Shown: piece by piece, positions 26,456 to 35,095 of the stretch
Layout of the letters: each line of letters opens with the position of its first letter
Position numbering within the stretch: the first letter of the stretch is position 1
Origin: Polyangiaceae bacterium
Lineage (GTDB): Bacteria > Myxococcota_A > Polyangia > Polyangiales > Polyangiaceae
Direction: 5' to 3'
Length of the DNA stretch: 64,000 nt
Assembly: GCA_023150915.1 (NCBI GenBank)
Contig: JAKLKA010000017.1
Location: 1 to 64,000 of the forward strand
Notes under the pieces: model-generated
What the model saw: the letters and a program-made list of their open reading frames with translations, nothing else
Told to the model about the DNA's origin: nothing
Databases searched by the model: none
Translations under genes and position numbers: made by a program

Positions 26456-26511
26456 TCAGTGAGAGGCGCGCCTGCGGCGGGCAAAGCTCTCGGCGGCCGG
26501 GGGCTGACGCG
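26438..26511 (+). repeat. Partial duplicate of the acyltransferase 3' end (24844-24912)
   Basis: The bases 26440-26459 repeat 24848-24867 exactly (TGATCGGCAAGCTGGGTCAG), and similarity continues through CGCCTGCGG and GCGGCCGGGGGCTGA with small indels, over about 70 bases. In the copy an early stop follows LIGKLGQ. The copy overlaps the antisense 3' end of the DUF72 gene, so the last 18 or so residues of that protein are read from it. Confidence 0.6.
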
Positions 26512-27244
26512 CGCGCGCCAGGCCTGGCCGCGGTATCACCCCGCCCAGGGCGAGCGCGTACTCGGGGCCCAGCGTCTCGTGCTTGAAATACACCAGCGCG
26601 CGACGCCACGGCTGCGCCTGGATGCGCTCGCGCCAGGCCTCGATCTCGGGGCGAGCGTAGCTCTTGGCACGCAGGCGCAAGTATCCGAAGTCGGCGGTGG
26701 CGATCAGCGGTGTCTCGAGCTCGTCGTCCTCGGGGTCGCCAGCGACCAGCGCGACGTTCTTCTGGCGAAGCGCGGCGTACACCCCGTCGTCGAGCCACGA
26801 TCGGTGCCGCACCTCGAGCGCCGCGGGGAAGCCCTGGGGCAAGAGCGCCAAAAAGTCCGCGAGCAGCGCGTCGTCGCGGCGCAGAAAGGGCGGAAGCTGG
26901 AACAACACCGCCCCGAGCCGCGCGCCGAGCGCCGCGGTGACGCGGACCAAGTACTGAACGGCGTCCGAGACGTCGCGGAGCTTGGCAAGGTGCGTGATGC
27001 GGCGCGACGCCTTGATGGCGAAGCGAAATGACTCGGGCGTCGCGACGGCCCACGCGGCGACCACCTCCGACTTCGGCATTCGGTAGAAGGTCGCGTTGAT
27101 CTCCACCGTGGGCAGGCGGCTGGCGTAGTACTCGAGCATCGCGCTCGGCGCGAGATCGCTGGGGTAGAACGCGCCCCGCCATTCGGGGTACGAGAAGCCG
27201 CTGGTTCCGGCGAGGGTCGTGGGGTTGGTCTCGGACATCGGCAT
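26456..27244 (-). CDS. DUF72 family protein
   Basis: The protein has the DUF72 TIM-barrel signature: AGTSGFSYPEWRGAFYP, VEINATFYRMPK, FRFAIKASRRITH, LFQLPPFLRRD and LEVRHRSWLDD. The family resembles sugar-isomerase-type barrels but its reaction is unknown. The final Pro/Arg/Ala-rich tail departs from the family pattern and coincides with the duplicated acyltransferase DNA on the other strand, so the native C-terminus was probably replaced or extended. Start may be 27244 or 27238 (MSETNP). Confidence 0.85.
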   Translation of the reverse strand: MPMSETNPTTLAGTSGFSYPEWRGAFYPSDLAPSAMLEYYASRLPTVEINATFYRMPKSEVVAAWAVATPESFRFAIKASRRITHLAKLRDVSDAVQYLVRVTAALGARLGAVLFQLPPFLRRDDALLADFLALLPQGFPAALEVRHRSWLDDGVYAALRQKNVALVAGDPEDDELETPLIATADFGYLRLRAKSYARPEIEAWRERIQAQPWRRALVYFKHETLGPEYALALGGVIPRPGLARARQPPAAESFARRRRASH

Positions 27245-27299
27245 GGCACCCGCCAGGAACCTAGCGCTGGGCGCCCCGATCGGAAGGCCGGGCCGGCGC

Positions 27300-27467
27300 T
27301 CAGCAGCTGGGGGTCGCGCAGTTGCCGGTGCACGTGGCCTTCCCGCCCTTCTCGCAGGTGATCTCGCAGGCGGTCTTGGCTCCCGTGCAGTCCAGCGCGC
27401 AGGTCGAGCCCCCGTCGCACAGGAGCTGGCACCCGCCGCCCGAGCACGACGCGCCCCACAGACTCAG
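27300..27467 (-). pseudogene. Cys-rich C-terminal fragment
   Basis: Directly after the NuoM-like stop, a second frame reads LWGASCSGGGCQLLCDGGST and continues for about 50 residues with ten cysteines spaced CxGGGCxxxC and CxxxC, ending TGNCATPSC-stop. Such patterns occur at the ends of myxobacterial lipoproteins. No ATG, GTG or TTG precedes it; the only possible start is a CTG at 27467 overlapping the upstream TGA as CTGA, and no signal peptide is present. It is most likely the tail of a lost lipoprotein gene, or less likely a small translationally coupled protein. Confidence 0.35.
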
Positions 27468-29422
27468 CGCCGCATCGCCAGGCGCTGGCTGCCCACCGGC
27501 GGCTGGCGCACGATCTCGAGCGCGCCGGGCGGGTTCACCCGCTGCGCGTGATCCAGACAGCTCGAGTCGATCAGCCGCAAGAGCGGCCGGGGCCACAACC
27601 CGAGCACCAAGAGCAAGATGGCCGCGGTGAGCGCCGCTGACATTTCGCGTTCGGGCGGCAGGGTTGCTGCGCCCCCGCCCGGCGCCGAGAACGCGCGCCG
27701 GAAGCTGCGCACGGCCGACGCCGAGAGCAAGACCAGCGCGAAGGCCTCGGCCAGCGCCAGCCCACGCAGCGTGGGCAAGGCGCCGACGATGCTCGAGAGC
27801 GCGCCGGTGAAGGCCAGGGTTCCGGGGCCGGCAGCGGCCGCCACCCAGGCCACGACACCCAGCGCCACCACCAGCCGGGACCCGGGCGCGTCGCGGCGCA
27901 TCGCGAGCGCGCCGAAACACAGCGTCAGGGTGAGCCCCCGACACAGGGCAATCAAGAGCGCACCCTGCAGCCCCGCCGCGGTGAGCGACGCCACGCCCAC
28001 CAAGATGGCGCCCGCCGAGGCGGACAACGCCAGCATCGGGAAGCGACGCGCGTCGTCGGTGGCGAGCGCCACCAGCGACGCATACGCGGTCCCGGCCACA
28101 CCGAAGACCGCCACCGCGGGCGCAGCCCAGGCCGCGCCGTTGGGCACGGCGGCAAACCCGATGCGATACAGCGCGTGCACGCCGAGCACGGTGACCGCGC
28201 CGCCGAGCAGCAGCGCGAGCGAAGCGGGCGCGCGCGCCGCTGCCGCGGCCAGCCACCCGCCGAACGGGGCGACGCCGAGGGTGAGCGCGCTGCCCAGGAA
28301 GAGGCAGGTGTACACCACCTTGACCGGGTGCGCGCCGAGCACGGTCGAGACCCGCGGCACATAGCCGCCGTGCGACAGCTCGAGCAGCGAGAAGACGCGC
28401 GGCGCCGCAGAGCCGTCCAGCGCCAGGGCGGGCGTGGCCGTGCCGGACAGCTGCCAGACGGCGAAGGCCACCAGCACGAAGCCGAGCCCCAAGACCAGCG
28501 CGGCACCGCGGGCCAGCTGGCGATCGGTGGCGGCGAGCGCGAGCACGCCGGCGACCACCGCGACCAGCCAGAACGCGAGCATCAGGCCAAGGTCGAGCGC
28601 CAGCAGGGCCCCGGTCACGCCGCTCACGATCAGGAGCGAGAAACCGCCGGCGCGCGCGTCTTCGGACACCAGCGCGGCCAAGAGCCCAACCAGCGCCACG
28701 CTGCTGGCCAGCGCCAGCGTGGTGCCATCCACGCCGAGCGCGTATTCGAGCCCCAGACCACGGAGCAACGGAAGCCGCTCGACGAGCTGAGCTCCGTCGC
28801 CACCGGCGAAGCGCGTGTGGAACGGATCGAAGCGCGACACCGCCCAGACCCACAGCGCGACCTGGCCACCGCTGGCGCCGACCCAGATCATGCGCCCCGC
28901 GCCAGGCCGCGGCTCGCGGCCGCGCAGCGCAAAGAGCACCAGCGCGCCGAGCAGCGGCACGAGCCAGATGAGTGAGAGGTGACGCCCGGCTGGCCCGACC
29001 TCGGCGCCCGGCGGGGCCAGGTGAAACCCCGCCGCGGCCTGCGGATGATCGTCGGCCTTCAGCAGCACGTGGCCGTACACCTCGTGAAGGCGTCGGCCGC
29101 GAGCAGTGGTGAGCTCGACCTCGATCTCGCGCTGCTCACCGGGTTTCAGCAGCGCGGTCTTGCCACCGTCGACGAAACGCGCGCGCATGCCGACCGGCAG
29201 CCGTGGGTCGGTCTCGCCGCCCTCGCGCAACGAAACCTCGAGCTCGAGCGGCTCGGCGCCGCGGTTCTCGACCACCAGGCGTGCTCCGAAGCTGCCGGTC
29301 TGCGGCTGAAGCTCGACGGGGAGCGACCCCGCCTTGGCCCGCAGCTCGATGGGCCCGGCGCCCGCAACCCGGCCTGCCAGCGTCACCAAGAGCAGCGCGA
29401 GCAGCGCAATCCAGCGCTTCAT
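27464..29422 (-). CDS. Divergent NuoM/antiporter-like membrane protein with N-terminal periplasmic domain
   Basis: A signal peptide (MKRWIALLALLLVTLAGRVAG) and about 120 residues of Ig-like beta sequence (GARLVVENRGAEPLELEVSL) precede roughly 14 membrane helices, an extension canonical NuoM lacks. The membrane part follows NuoM: ALDLGLMLAFWLVAVVAGV stands where complex I has LFFVFWE (Glu replaced by Leu), and LGVAPFGGWLAAAAARAP where it has VKxPxxPLHTWLPDAHTEAP (Lys replaced). A lysine of the next helix is also Thr (VTVLGVHALYR). Proton translocation by the usual route is therefore unlikely. The ATG at 29422 overlaps the NuoL-like stop by ATGA, so the trio is one operon. Function unknown; a structural or regulatory complex I relative is the best guess. 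Confidence 0.7.
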   Translation of the reverse strand: MKRWIALLALLLVTLAGRVAGAGPIELRAKAGSLPVELQPQTGSFGARLVVENRGAEPLELEVSLREGGETDPRLPVGMRARFVDGGKTALLKPGEQREIEVELTTARGRRLHEVYGHVLLKADDHPQAAAGFHLAPPGAEVGPAGRHLSLIWLVPLLGALVLFALRGREPRPGAGRMIWVGASGGQVALWVWAVSRFDPFHTRFAGGDGAQLVERLPLLRGLGLEYALGVDGTTLALASSVALVGLLAALVSEDARAGGFSLLIVSGVTGALLALDLGLMLAFWLVAVVAGVLALAATDRQLARGAALVLGLGFVLVAFAVWQLSGTATPALALDGSAAPRVFSLLELSHGGYVPRVSTVLGAHPVKVVYTCLFLGSALTLGVAPFGGWLAAAAARAPASLALLLGGAVTVLGVHALYRIGFAAVPNGAAWAAPAVAVFGVAGTAYASLVALATDDARRFPMLALSASAGAILVGVASLTAAGLQGALLIALCRGLTLTLCFGALAMRRDAPGSRLVVALGVVAWVAAAAGPGTLAFTGALSSIVGALPTLRGLALAEAFALVLLSASAVRSFRRAFSAPGGGAATLPPEREMSAALTAAILLLVLGLWPRPLLRLIDSSCLDHAQRVNPPGALEIVRQPPVGSQRLAMRR

Positions 29423-31692
29423 TCTTCGCCCTCGTCGGACGGGGTGGGTTTGCTGCGCTTCTGGGTCATCGAAACCGGCGGCACCTCGCGCTCGGTGCCC
29501 GCCACCAGCACCTCGAGCGCGGCGTCGAAGCGCGAGACGCCGTGCGCCACGGCGGAGGCGGGTCGGGTGATCACCGCGTCGAACCAGTCTTTCGACGCAG
29601 CGAGCCCGTCGGACATCGGGCGTTCGTTCTCGCGGTCGACCCAGTCCTTCACGCGGCTCGCCCCATAGCGCCCGCGCGCCAGCACGAAGCCCGTGACCAC
29701 CACCGCGAAGCCCACGGCCGCGATGGCCAGGCGCACGCTCTTCTCCATGGGCACACCGCGGAAGTCGACCGGAGCCAGCGAGGCCAGCCAGGCCTCGAGC
29801 AGCGGCGGCCCGCCTGTGACCGCGCCGGCGTGGGCCAGAGCGCCGAACGCCACGGCCAAGACGCCGCAGGCCAGCGGCCAGTATTCGGGCAGGGGCCGAG
29901 CCGAGGGGGGGGTGGGCTTGCCACTGACCAAGAGGAAGTGGAGCCGCCACACCGAGAACGCGATGCCGCCACTGGTGGCGGCCGCAAGCGCGAGGGTGAC
30001 CCAGCCCAGAGACGTGCCGAGCGCGGCCGCTGCCGCGAGCAAGCCGTCCCGCGCCCAGAACACCCCCACCGCCGGGATTGGTGCACCGGACAGCGCGAGC
30101 GCCGAGGCCGCGAGCGCGCGCCGACGGCTCGAAGCGCTGCCGGCCTGCTCTCGCAGATCGGTTGCGTGAGTAGAGAGCACGAAGCCCGCGAGCCCCAGCG
30201 AGGTCACGAGCAGCCCCACCACGCCCGCGACGTGAGCCCCGAGGAGACACGCGGCGGTCGAGAGCGCGCCGTTCGCGATCGCCACCAGCGCGAGCGAGCG
30301 TCGCAGGTCGAAGCCGTGCGCGGCCTGGGCAGCCGCAAAGAGCGCGAGCGCCGACGCGACCACCGCGAACACGCTGGCGGTGCCCGGAACGAACGAGAAG
30401 AAGAAGTCGACGCGCACCAGCACCGCCGCCGCCACCCACAGCTCCACGCCGGCACCGAGCGCAGCCAGCGACGGTGCGCTGGCCTCGGCCGACGCGCGCT
30501 GCGACACCGACACGGCCGCGCCCAGGCTGCGGAGCAGCGCGAACACCGCGAACAGACCGCCCAAGAGACCGAGCAACGGCTGCCCCAAGACCTTGCGCCG
30601 CGCCAGGGTGGTGCGCAGCGGATGGGCGCCGCTGCCATCGCGAATCGCCAGCTGGTCGCGCATCTCGCGTAGCACGCTGGTCGCGCCCGCCATGGCGATC
30701 ACCGTCTCGGCGCCGGGGGCCACGCGCGTCTTCTCGACCAGCAGATCGTGGGTGCCCGGGCCCGTTCGAACCTCGATGTCGTGCAGGGCCACCGGCACGG
30801 GCAGGCGCGAGAAGGGTGAGCGCGCGATCTCGCGGCAGGGCCGCACGTTGGTGCCCACTCCGCCGCGTTTCCCGTCGGGATCGGTGGCACACAGCTCGGC
30901 CCCGCCGATCGTCAGGCTGGCCCCGGGAAGCGCCGCCATGGTGATGGTCCCCATGGCATCGCGAGCGGCTACGCCGCGCTCACGCTGCGGCGCGGGCGCG
31001 TCGCCCACCTGCACGGCCACCAGACGCGGGCGGAAGTCGGGCACGTAGTCGCCCTCGCCCGTCCAGCTTCCGGCCAGCCCCCAGACCAGCAGGGCCGTGG
31101 CGCCGATCAGCGCCGCGTCGCCCAGGCGTCCGACCACGAAGCCGCGTGCCGCGCGCGCGGCAGCGGACTTTGGCGCCATCACCAGCGCCCCCAGGCCGCT
31201 CAGAACCGAGCCCGCGATCAGCAGTGACAGGTCGTCGCCCAAGAGCACGAACAGGCCGCCGCCAAGACCCAGCCCGACGCCCGCCGAGACGCGGCGTTCG
31301 GCATCGGACGGACCCATCACCCCGATCGCTGTCAGCGCGCCGATGCAGATCACCAGCGCCAGCGCGAGGCGGGTCGGATCGCCCGAGATGGTGAAGCTGG
31401 TGTCGAACGACCCAATGCGCTGCATGCCCCAGGCGTGCGACACCAGCTGCCGCCCCGCCGGGGGCAAGCCGAAGAGCACGGCCAGGTGAAAGGCCACGAG
31501 GCCCAGCGCCACCACCGAGGCAGCCAGCGCGACGAAGCGCGGGCGGAAGCTCTTCGGCAATGCGCTGTCGTCGCCCCCGGCGACGTACCCGCCGAGCCCG
31601 GCGTAGATCGCCGCCACGAGCGGCAAGAGCGGTGCAAGCCACAAAGAGAGCGCGAGCTCGAAAGAGGGAAGCGAGCCAGAGTACTCGGGCAT
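29419..31692 (-). CDS. Divergent NuoL-like membrane protein with a soluble insertion
   Basis: The 757-residue protein is a NuoL relative: VVGRLGDAALIG matches the NRVGDxxxxxG element, DLRRSLALVAIANGA the DIKRxLAYSTxSQxG helix, and ALALSGAPIPAVGVFWARDG the SGxPPxxGFxxKD element. Key channel residues are gone: WELVGL of helix 5 is SVLSGL, the Lys/His helices 7-8 are replaced by about 150 soluble beta-rich residues (GASLTIGGAELCATD to about GTHDLLVEKTRVAPGAE), and helix-10 HAFFKA is TSLGLA. A hydrophilic tail follows the amphipathic C-terminal region. Second gene of the NuoH/L/M-like operon. Confidence 0.7.
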   Translation of the reverse strand: MPEYSGSLPSFELALSLWLAPLLPLVAAIYAGLGGYVAGGDDSALPKSFRPRFVALAASVVALGLVAFHLAVLFGLPPAGRQLVSHAWGMQRIGSFDTSFTISGDPTRLALALVICIGALTAIGVMGPSDAERRVSAGVGLGLGGGLFVLLGDDLSLLIAGSVLSGLGALVMAPKSAAARAARGFVVGRLGDAALIGATALLVWGLAGSWTGEGDYVPDFRPRLVAVQVGDAPAPQRERGVAARDAMGTITMAALPGASLTIGGAELCATDPDGKRGGVGTNVRPCREIARSPFSRLPVPVALHDIEVRTGPGTHDLLVEKTRVAPGAETVIAMAGATSVLREMRDQLAIRDGSGAHPLRTTLARRKVLGQPLLGLLGGLFAVFALLRSLGAAVSVSQRASAEASAPSLAALGAGVELWVAAAVLVRVDFFFSFVPGTASVFAVVASALALFAAAQAAHGFDLRRSLALVAIANGALSTAACLLGAHVAGVVGLLVTSLGLAGFVLSTHATDLREQAGSASSRRRALAASALALSGAPIPAVGVFWARDGLLAAAAALGTSLGWVTLALAAATSGGIAFSVWRLHFLLVSGKPTPPSARPLPEYWPLACGVLAVAFGALAHAGAVTGGPPLLEAWLASLAPVDFRGVPMEKSVRLAIAAVGFAVVVTGFVLARGRYGASRVKDWVDRENERPMSDGLAASKDWFDAVITRPASAVAHGVSRFDAALEVLVAGTEREVPPVSMTQKRSKPTPSDEGEE

Positions 31693-31739
31693 GAAGGCGG
31701 CGCGCAGCCGTGGGGCACGCTAGAGCATTTTCGGTCGCG

Positions 31740-33617
31740 CTACAGCCAGGGATTGACGTGCATGGGCGCGCCGGTGGCGCGAACGTGGGCCTGCACCGCA
31801 CGCGCGAACTTGAGCGCCGCGCCCAGCGCCAGGCCAAACAGCACGTATCCCAGCACCGGCTCGACCGCCCGCCAGGCCGGGCTCTCGCGCCAAGAAGCCC
31901 AGCCAGCGCTGCCCGCCAGCACCAGCAGCGTCCCCGGCACCACGTAGCGGAAGAGCACGCCCAGCATCTGGTCGGTGTGGACCCGCGGCAGCGCCCAGCG
32001 CAGCGCGACCACCAGGCCGACCACGGCCCAGCACTTGAGCTGCAAGAGCAACGCCCCGAGCGCCGGCAGCCAGATGCCGCCGGGCGCCACCGGCGCCACG
32101 GGCAGCTTCCAGCCGCCGAAGAACAGCAGGGTGACCAGGGTGCTCACCACCAAGAGGTGCCCCCACTCGACGTAGAACATCAGGCCCCCACGGGGGCCGG
32201 GCTCGTCCAGGTCGGCCTCGGCCAAGTGCTGAGTCGGGCGGCGCGCCTCGGGGAACGACGCGAACAGGATCAGCCCGGCGGCAAAGAACAGCGCCGGGTT
32301 GCGGAACGCGTTCCAGCTCCACGGCGTGGCGCCCTGGCCGTTCACGATGTCCGCGATGCGCACGCTGCCGGTGGTCAACACCACCGCGCCGAACGCCGCC
32401 AGAACCGGCAGCTGCAGGGCCAGCGCGGCGAACGCCCCCTTCAGCCCGATCCGGATCGACCAGTGACCCTTGGCGTGCCAGCCCGCGCTGGCCAGGGCCA
32501 CCAGCACCAGCAGCGTGGTGCTGGCGCCGGCGATCAGCGCCAGATCGAGATCGACCGAGACCAGTGGCTTGCCGAACGCGATGGTGGTCGCCGCCGCGCT
32601 GGTCCCCAGGAACAGGCCATAAGGCAAGAGACGCACGAAGAACGGTTCCCCGCGCGGTGCCAGGTCTTCGACGATCGACGCCTGCACCGCCGTCCACAGG
32701 CGTGTGCGGCGGTTTCCCAGGACCTTCTTCTGGGCCACGTGCTCCCGCAGGCGCGTGGCCACGCGCCGCTCGATCCAGCCCAGCATGCGCGCCACGGGCG
32801 CCAGCCAGAGCGCGAACAGCATCACGATGCAACCGATCAGCACCCCGCTGACCGCCAGCTCTTTCGGTGCACGCTCGCGAAACCCCTGAACGTCGACGGC
32901 GCGCTCGATGGGCTCCTTGAGGCGACCGCGGTTCAACGTGAAGGTCGAGGTCGTGTCCGCCGCGAAGGTGAAATCGCCGAGCGAGCGAGCGTTCACGCCG
33001 TCCACGGCGACAATGGCGTCGCTCGGCAAGATCCCGGCACGCTCGCCCCGACTGCCCGGCAGCACGGCAGTGACCACGAACGGCGGCAGCGTGGCCTTGT
33101 CGTCGATCTTGACCCCGATGAAGTCGAGCGCGCGCTTCGACTCGGCCTCACGCGCGCGGCTCACCTCGGTGGGCACCGCGGGGCCGTGCACGTCGATCAC
33201 CACGTTTGGCACCACGCCCGTGATGGGCGGCGCCCCGGTGGTGCGCGCTGCAAACGCCACGGTCACGTCGCCGCGGAAGGTGGTGTGGTCGGCGCTCTCG
33301 CCGCGACCGCACAGCTCGCGCTGCAGCGCCTCGGTCAGGGTCAGGGCCACGCGATGGGCCGAGGTGCTGACCGCCGGGACCACGATCTCCACCCGCCGGA
33401 TCGGCTCTTGGCCGGGTCGGTGCAGGTCGCCGCGGAAGCTGACGGTGGCGGGTTTGCCCTCGGGGAAGCCCGCGCCGATCACCTCGATGCGATCCCCCAC
33501 CTCGGCGTCGCGGGGCGAGACATCCATGGCCGAAACCAGCGCCGCGGGCGGCTCCAGGCTGCACCCCCACAGAACGAGCGCAGTCGGAGCGACCGCGAGG
33601 GGCAGGACCCGGCGCAT
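31740..33617 (-). CDS. Lipoprotein-PDZ-NuoH-like fusion protein
   Basis: The N-terminus is a lipoprotein signal ending VLWGCS. Residues 30-140 look like an IPT/TIG-type beta domain (VGDRIEVIGAGFPEGKPATV), and about 170-245 a PDZ domain (PPFVVTAVLPGSRGERAGI, SDAIVAVDGV). A helix leads to a NuoH-like membrane domain: FVRLLPYGLFLG, MFYVEWGHLLVVSTLVTLLF and QLKCWAVVGLVVALRWALPR, corresponding to the AEYxNMxxVSAxxxTLFLGGW and KxxxLLxxFxWVRAxxPRxRxDQLM elements of NuoH. The EYSGM stretch is not conserved. A PDZ plus NuoH fusion is not the normal complex I architecture. It is the first gene of the trio and lies 43 bases after the ABC ATPase stop. Confidence 0.7.
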   Translation of the reverse strand: MRRVLPLAVAPTALVLWGCSLEPPAALVSAMDVSPRDAEVGDRIEVIGAGFPEGKPATVSFRGDLHRPGQEPIRRVEIVVPAVSTSAHRVALTLTEALQRELCGRGESADHTTFRGDVTVAFAARTTGAPPITGVVPNVVIDVHGPAVPTEVSRAREAESKRALDFIGVKIDDKATLPPFVVTAVLPGSRGERAGILPSDAIVAVDGVNARSLGDFTFAADTTSTFTLNRGRLKEPIERAVDVQGFRERAPKELAVSGVLIGCIVMLFALWLAPVARMLGWIERRVATRLREHVAQKKVLGNRRTRLWTAVQASIVEDLAPRGEPFFVRLLPYGLFLGTSAAATTIAFGKPLVSVDLDLALIAGASTTLLVLVALASAGWHAKGHWSIRIGLKGAFAALALQLPVLAAFGAVVLTTGSVRIADIVNGQGATPWSWNAFRNPALFFAAGLILFASFPEARRPTQHLAEADLDEPGPRGGLMFYVEWGHLLVVSTLVTLLFFGGWKLPVAPVAPGGIWLPALGALLLQLKCWAVVGLVVALRWALPRVHTDQMLGVLFRYVVPGTLLVLAGSAGWASWRESPAWRAVEPVLGYVLFGLALGAALKFARAVQAHVRATGAPMHVNPWL

Positions 33618-33660
33618 GCCTTGGCCCTTATCAGAGGCGGCCGAGATACGCGAAAAAGCG

Positions 33661-34443
33661 TCACTTCGATAGCCGACCGGTGACCACGTAGGGCAGGCCC
33701 GCCTCGGCGTCGATCGCGACCCGGATCGGGATCTCGAACACCGCCTCGAGCAGCTCGGGCTTCAGCACTTCTGCGGGCGGGCCGTCGGCCCGGACCTTGC
33801 CCCCGGCCAGCAGCACGACCCGATCGGCCCAGCGGGCCGCCGCAGCCAGGTCGTGCAGCACGGCGATGCAGGCGATGCCGCGGCGGTCGACCTCTTCGCG
33901 GACCAGCTCCCCGACGCTGACCGCGTGGCGCGCGTCCAGGTGGGCCGCGGGTTCGTCGAGCAGCAGCACCTTCGCGTCTTGGGCCAGCGCCCGAGCCAGG
34001 GTGACGCGCCGGCGCTCACCGCCCGAGAGCTCGGCAACGGCGCGGTTCGCGAGCCCGGCGATGTCGCAGCGCTCGAGCGCGCTCGAGACCGCGCGGTCGT
34101 CCTCGGCGCGCACCCGCAACAGGCTGGACTGGTGAGGCGCCCGTCCCATCATCACCACCTCGCGCACGCTGAACCCGAACGCCACGTCGCTGTCTTGCGG
34201 CACCACCGCCAGCGAGCGCGCGATCTCGGCGCGCGCCAGGCCTTGCAGGTCGCGCCCATCGAGCAACACGCGGCCAGCGGCGGGCGCCAGCATCCCCGAA
34301 AGCACGCGCACCAGCGTGGATTTTCCGGCGCCGTTGGGGCCCAGCACGGCGACCCACTCGCCCGAGCGCGCCGCCAGCGACACCCCCGACAGCACCGCAT
34401 CGCGGCCGTAACCGGCGCTGATCTCGCACGCCTCGATGCTCAC
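33661..34443 (-). CDS. ABC transporter ATP-binding protein (iron-siderophore/heme/B12 type)
   Basis: The 260-residue ATPase has Walker A GPNGAGKST, Q-loop VVPQDSD, signature LSGGERRRV, Walker B VLLLDEPAAHLDARH and H-loop VLHDL. The sequence MMGRAPHQ and overall length match FecE/BtuD/HmuV-type ATPases of FecCD importers. No permease or binding protein gene is adjacent, so its partner must be encoded elsewhere, or it works with the membrane genes downstream; the latter is speculation. Confidence 0.85.
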   Translation of the reverse strand: MSIEACEISAGYGRDAVLSGVSLAARSGEWVAVLGPNGAGKSTLVRVLSGMLAPAAGRVLLDGRDLQGLARAEIARSLAVVPQDSDVAFGFSVREVVMMGRAPHQSSLLRVRAEDDRAVSSALERCDIAGLANRAVAELSGGERRRVTLARALAQDAKVLLLDEPAAHLDARHAVSVGELVREEVDRRGIACIAVLHDLAAAARWADRVVLLAGGKVRADGPPAEVLKPELLEAVFEIPIRVAIDAEAGLPYVVTGRLSK

Positions 34444-34504
34444 GCGACGGAGCTTAGGTCAGTTTCTGGGCCCAGGTGCCGCCCCGCGCGTAGGTTCGGC
34501 GCGC

Positions 34505-35047
34505 ATGGCCGATTTCCGCATTCTGCTCCGGGACATTCAGCGAGTTCAGCGCGAGATTTTGAAGACCGCGCCCTACCGCGACTTCGGCCTGAAGCCGAAC
34601 CCCGGCGCGACCGGCGCCGAGATCGTGGCCGCCGAGAAGCGCCTGGGCCGACCGCTGCCGCCCAGCTACCGCGAGTTCCTGATGCTGCACGACGGCTGGC
34701 CCCGCTTCTACGACGGCGCCACGCTGCTGGGCACTGCGGCCATCGGCCAGGCTGCGCACGCGGCCGCCGCCCGCGCCACCTTCGAGGCCGCCGAGACCCC
34801 GGTGCCGGACTACGGCCCGCCGAGCCGAACCCAGCCGCGCGTGCTCATCCCCTTCGGGATCGATCTGGCGGCCACCACGCTGTTCGTGTTCAACCCGGCC
34901 CACGTCGATAGCCGCGGCGAAATGGAGGTCATCGCGTGGATCAACGAGATTGGCCTGCGCCGCGCGAGCTTCCCGGACTTCCTCGATACCGTGTGCGAGC
35001 TCTGCCAATCCGAGCTCGACTCGACCCGCGAGCAAGCCGTTCCCTGA
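34505..35047 (+). CDS. SMI1/KNR4 family protein
   Basis: The 180-residue protein shows the SMI1/KNR4 (SUKH) pattern: GATGAEIVAAEKRLGRPLPP, SYREFLMLHDGWPRFYDG and a C-terminal PDFLDTVCELC helix. SUKH proteins are often immunity proteins against secreted nuclease toxins, but many are stand-alone and uncharacterised. No toxin gene is adjacent. The ATG at 34505 is the first good start after the divergent ABC gene. Confidence 0.8.
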   Translation: MADFRILLRDIQRVQREILKTAPYRDFGLKPNPGATGAEIVAAEKRLGRPLPPSYREFLMLHDGWPRFYDGATLLGTAAIGQAAHAAAARATFEAAETPVPDYGPPSRTQPRVLIPFGIDLAATTLFVFNPAHVDSRGEMEVIAWINEIGLRRASFPDFLDTVCELCQSELDSTREQAVP

Positions 35048-35095
35048 TTTCCCGGGCTTGACGCTCTGCGGCATTCTTGTCACCATCCAGTACAG

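Noticed and set aside
27464-33617. Ordinary complex I (nuoH-L-M) operon
   Set aside because: The essential Glu and Lys channel residues are missing, extra periplasmic domains are present and no other nuo genes lie nearby.
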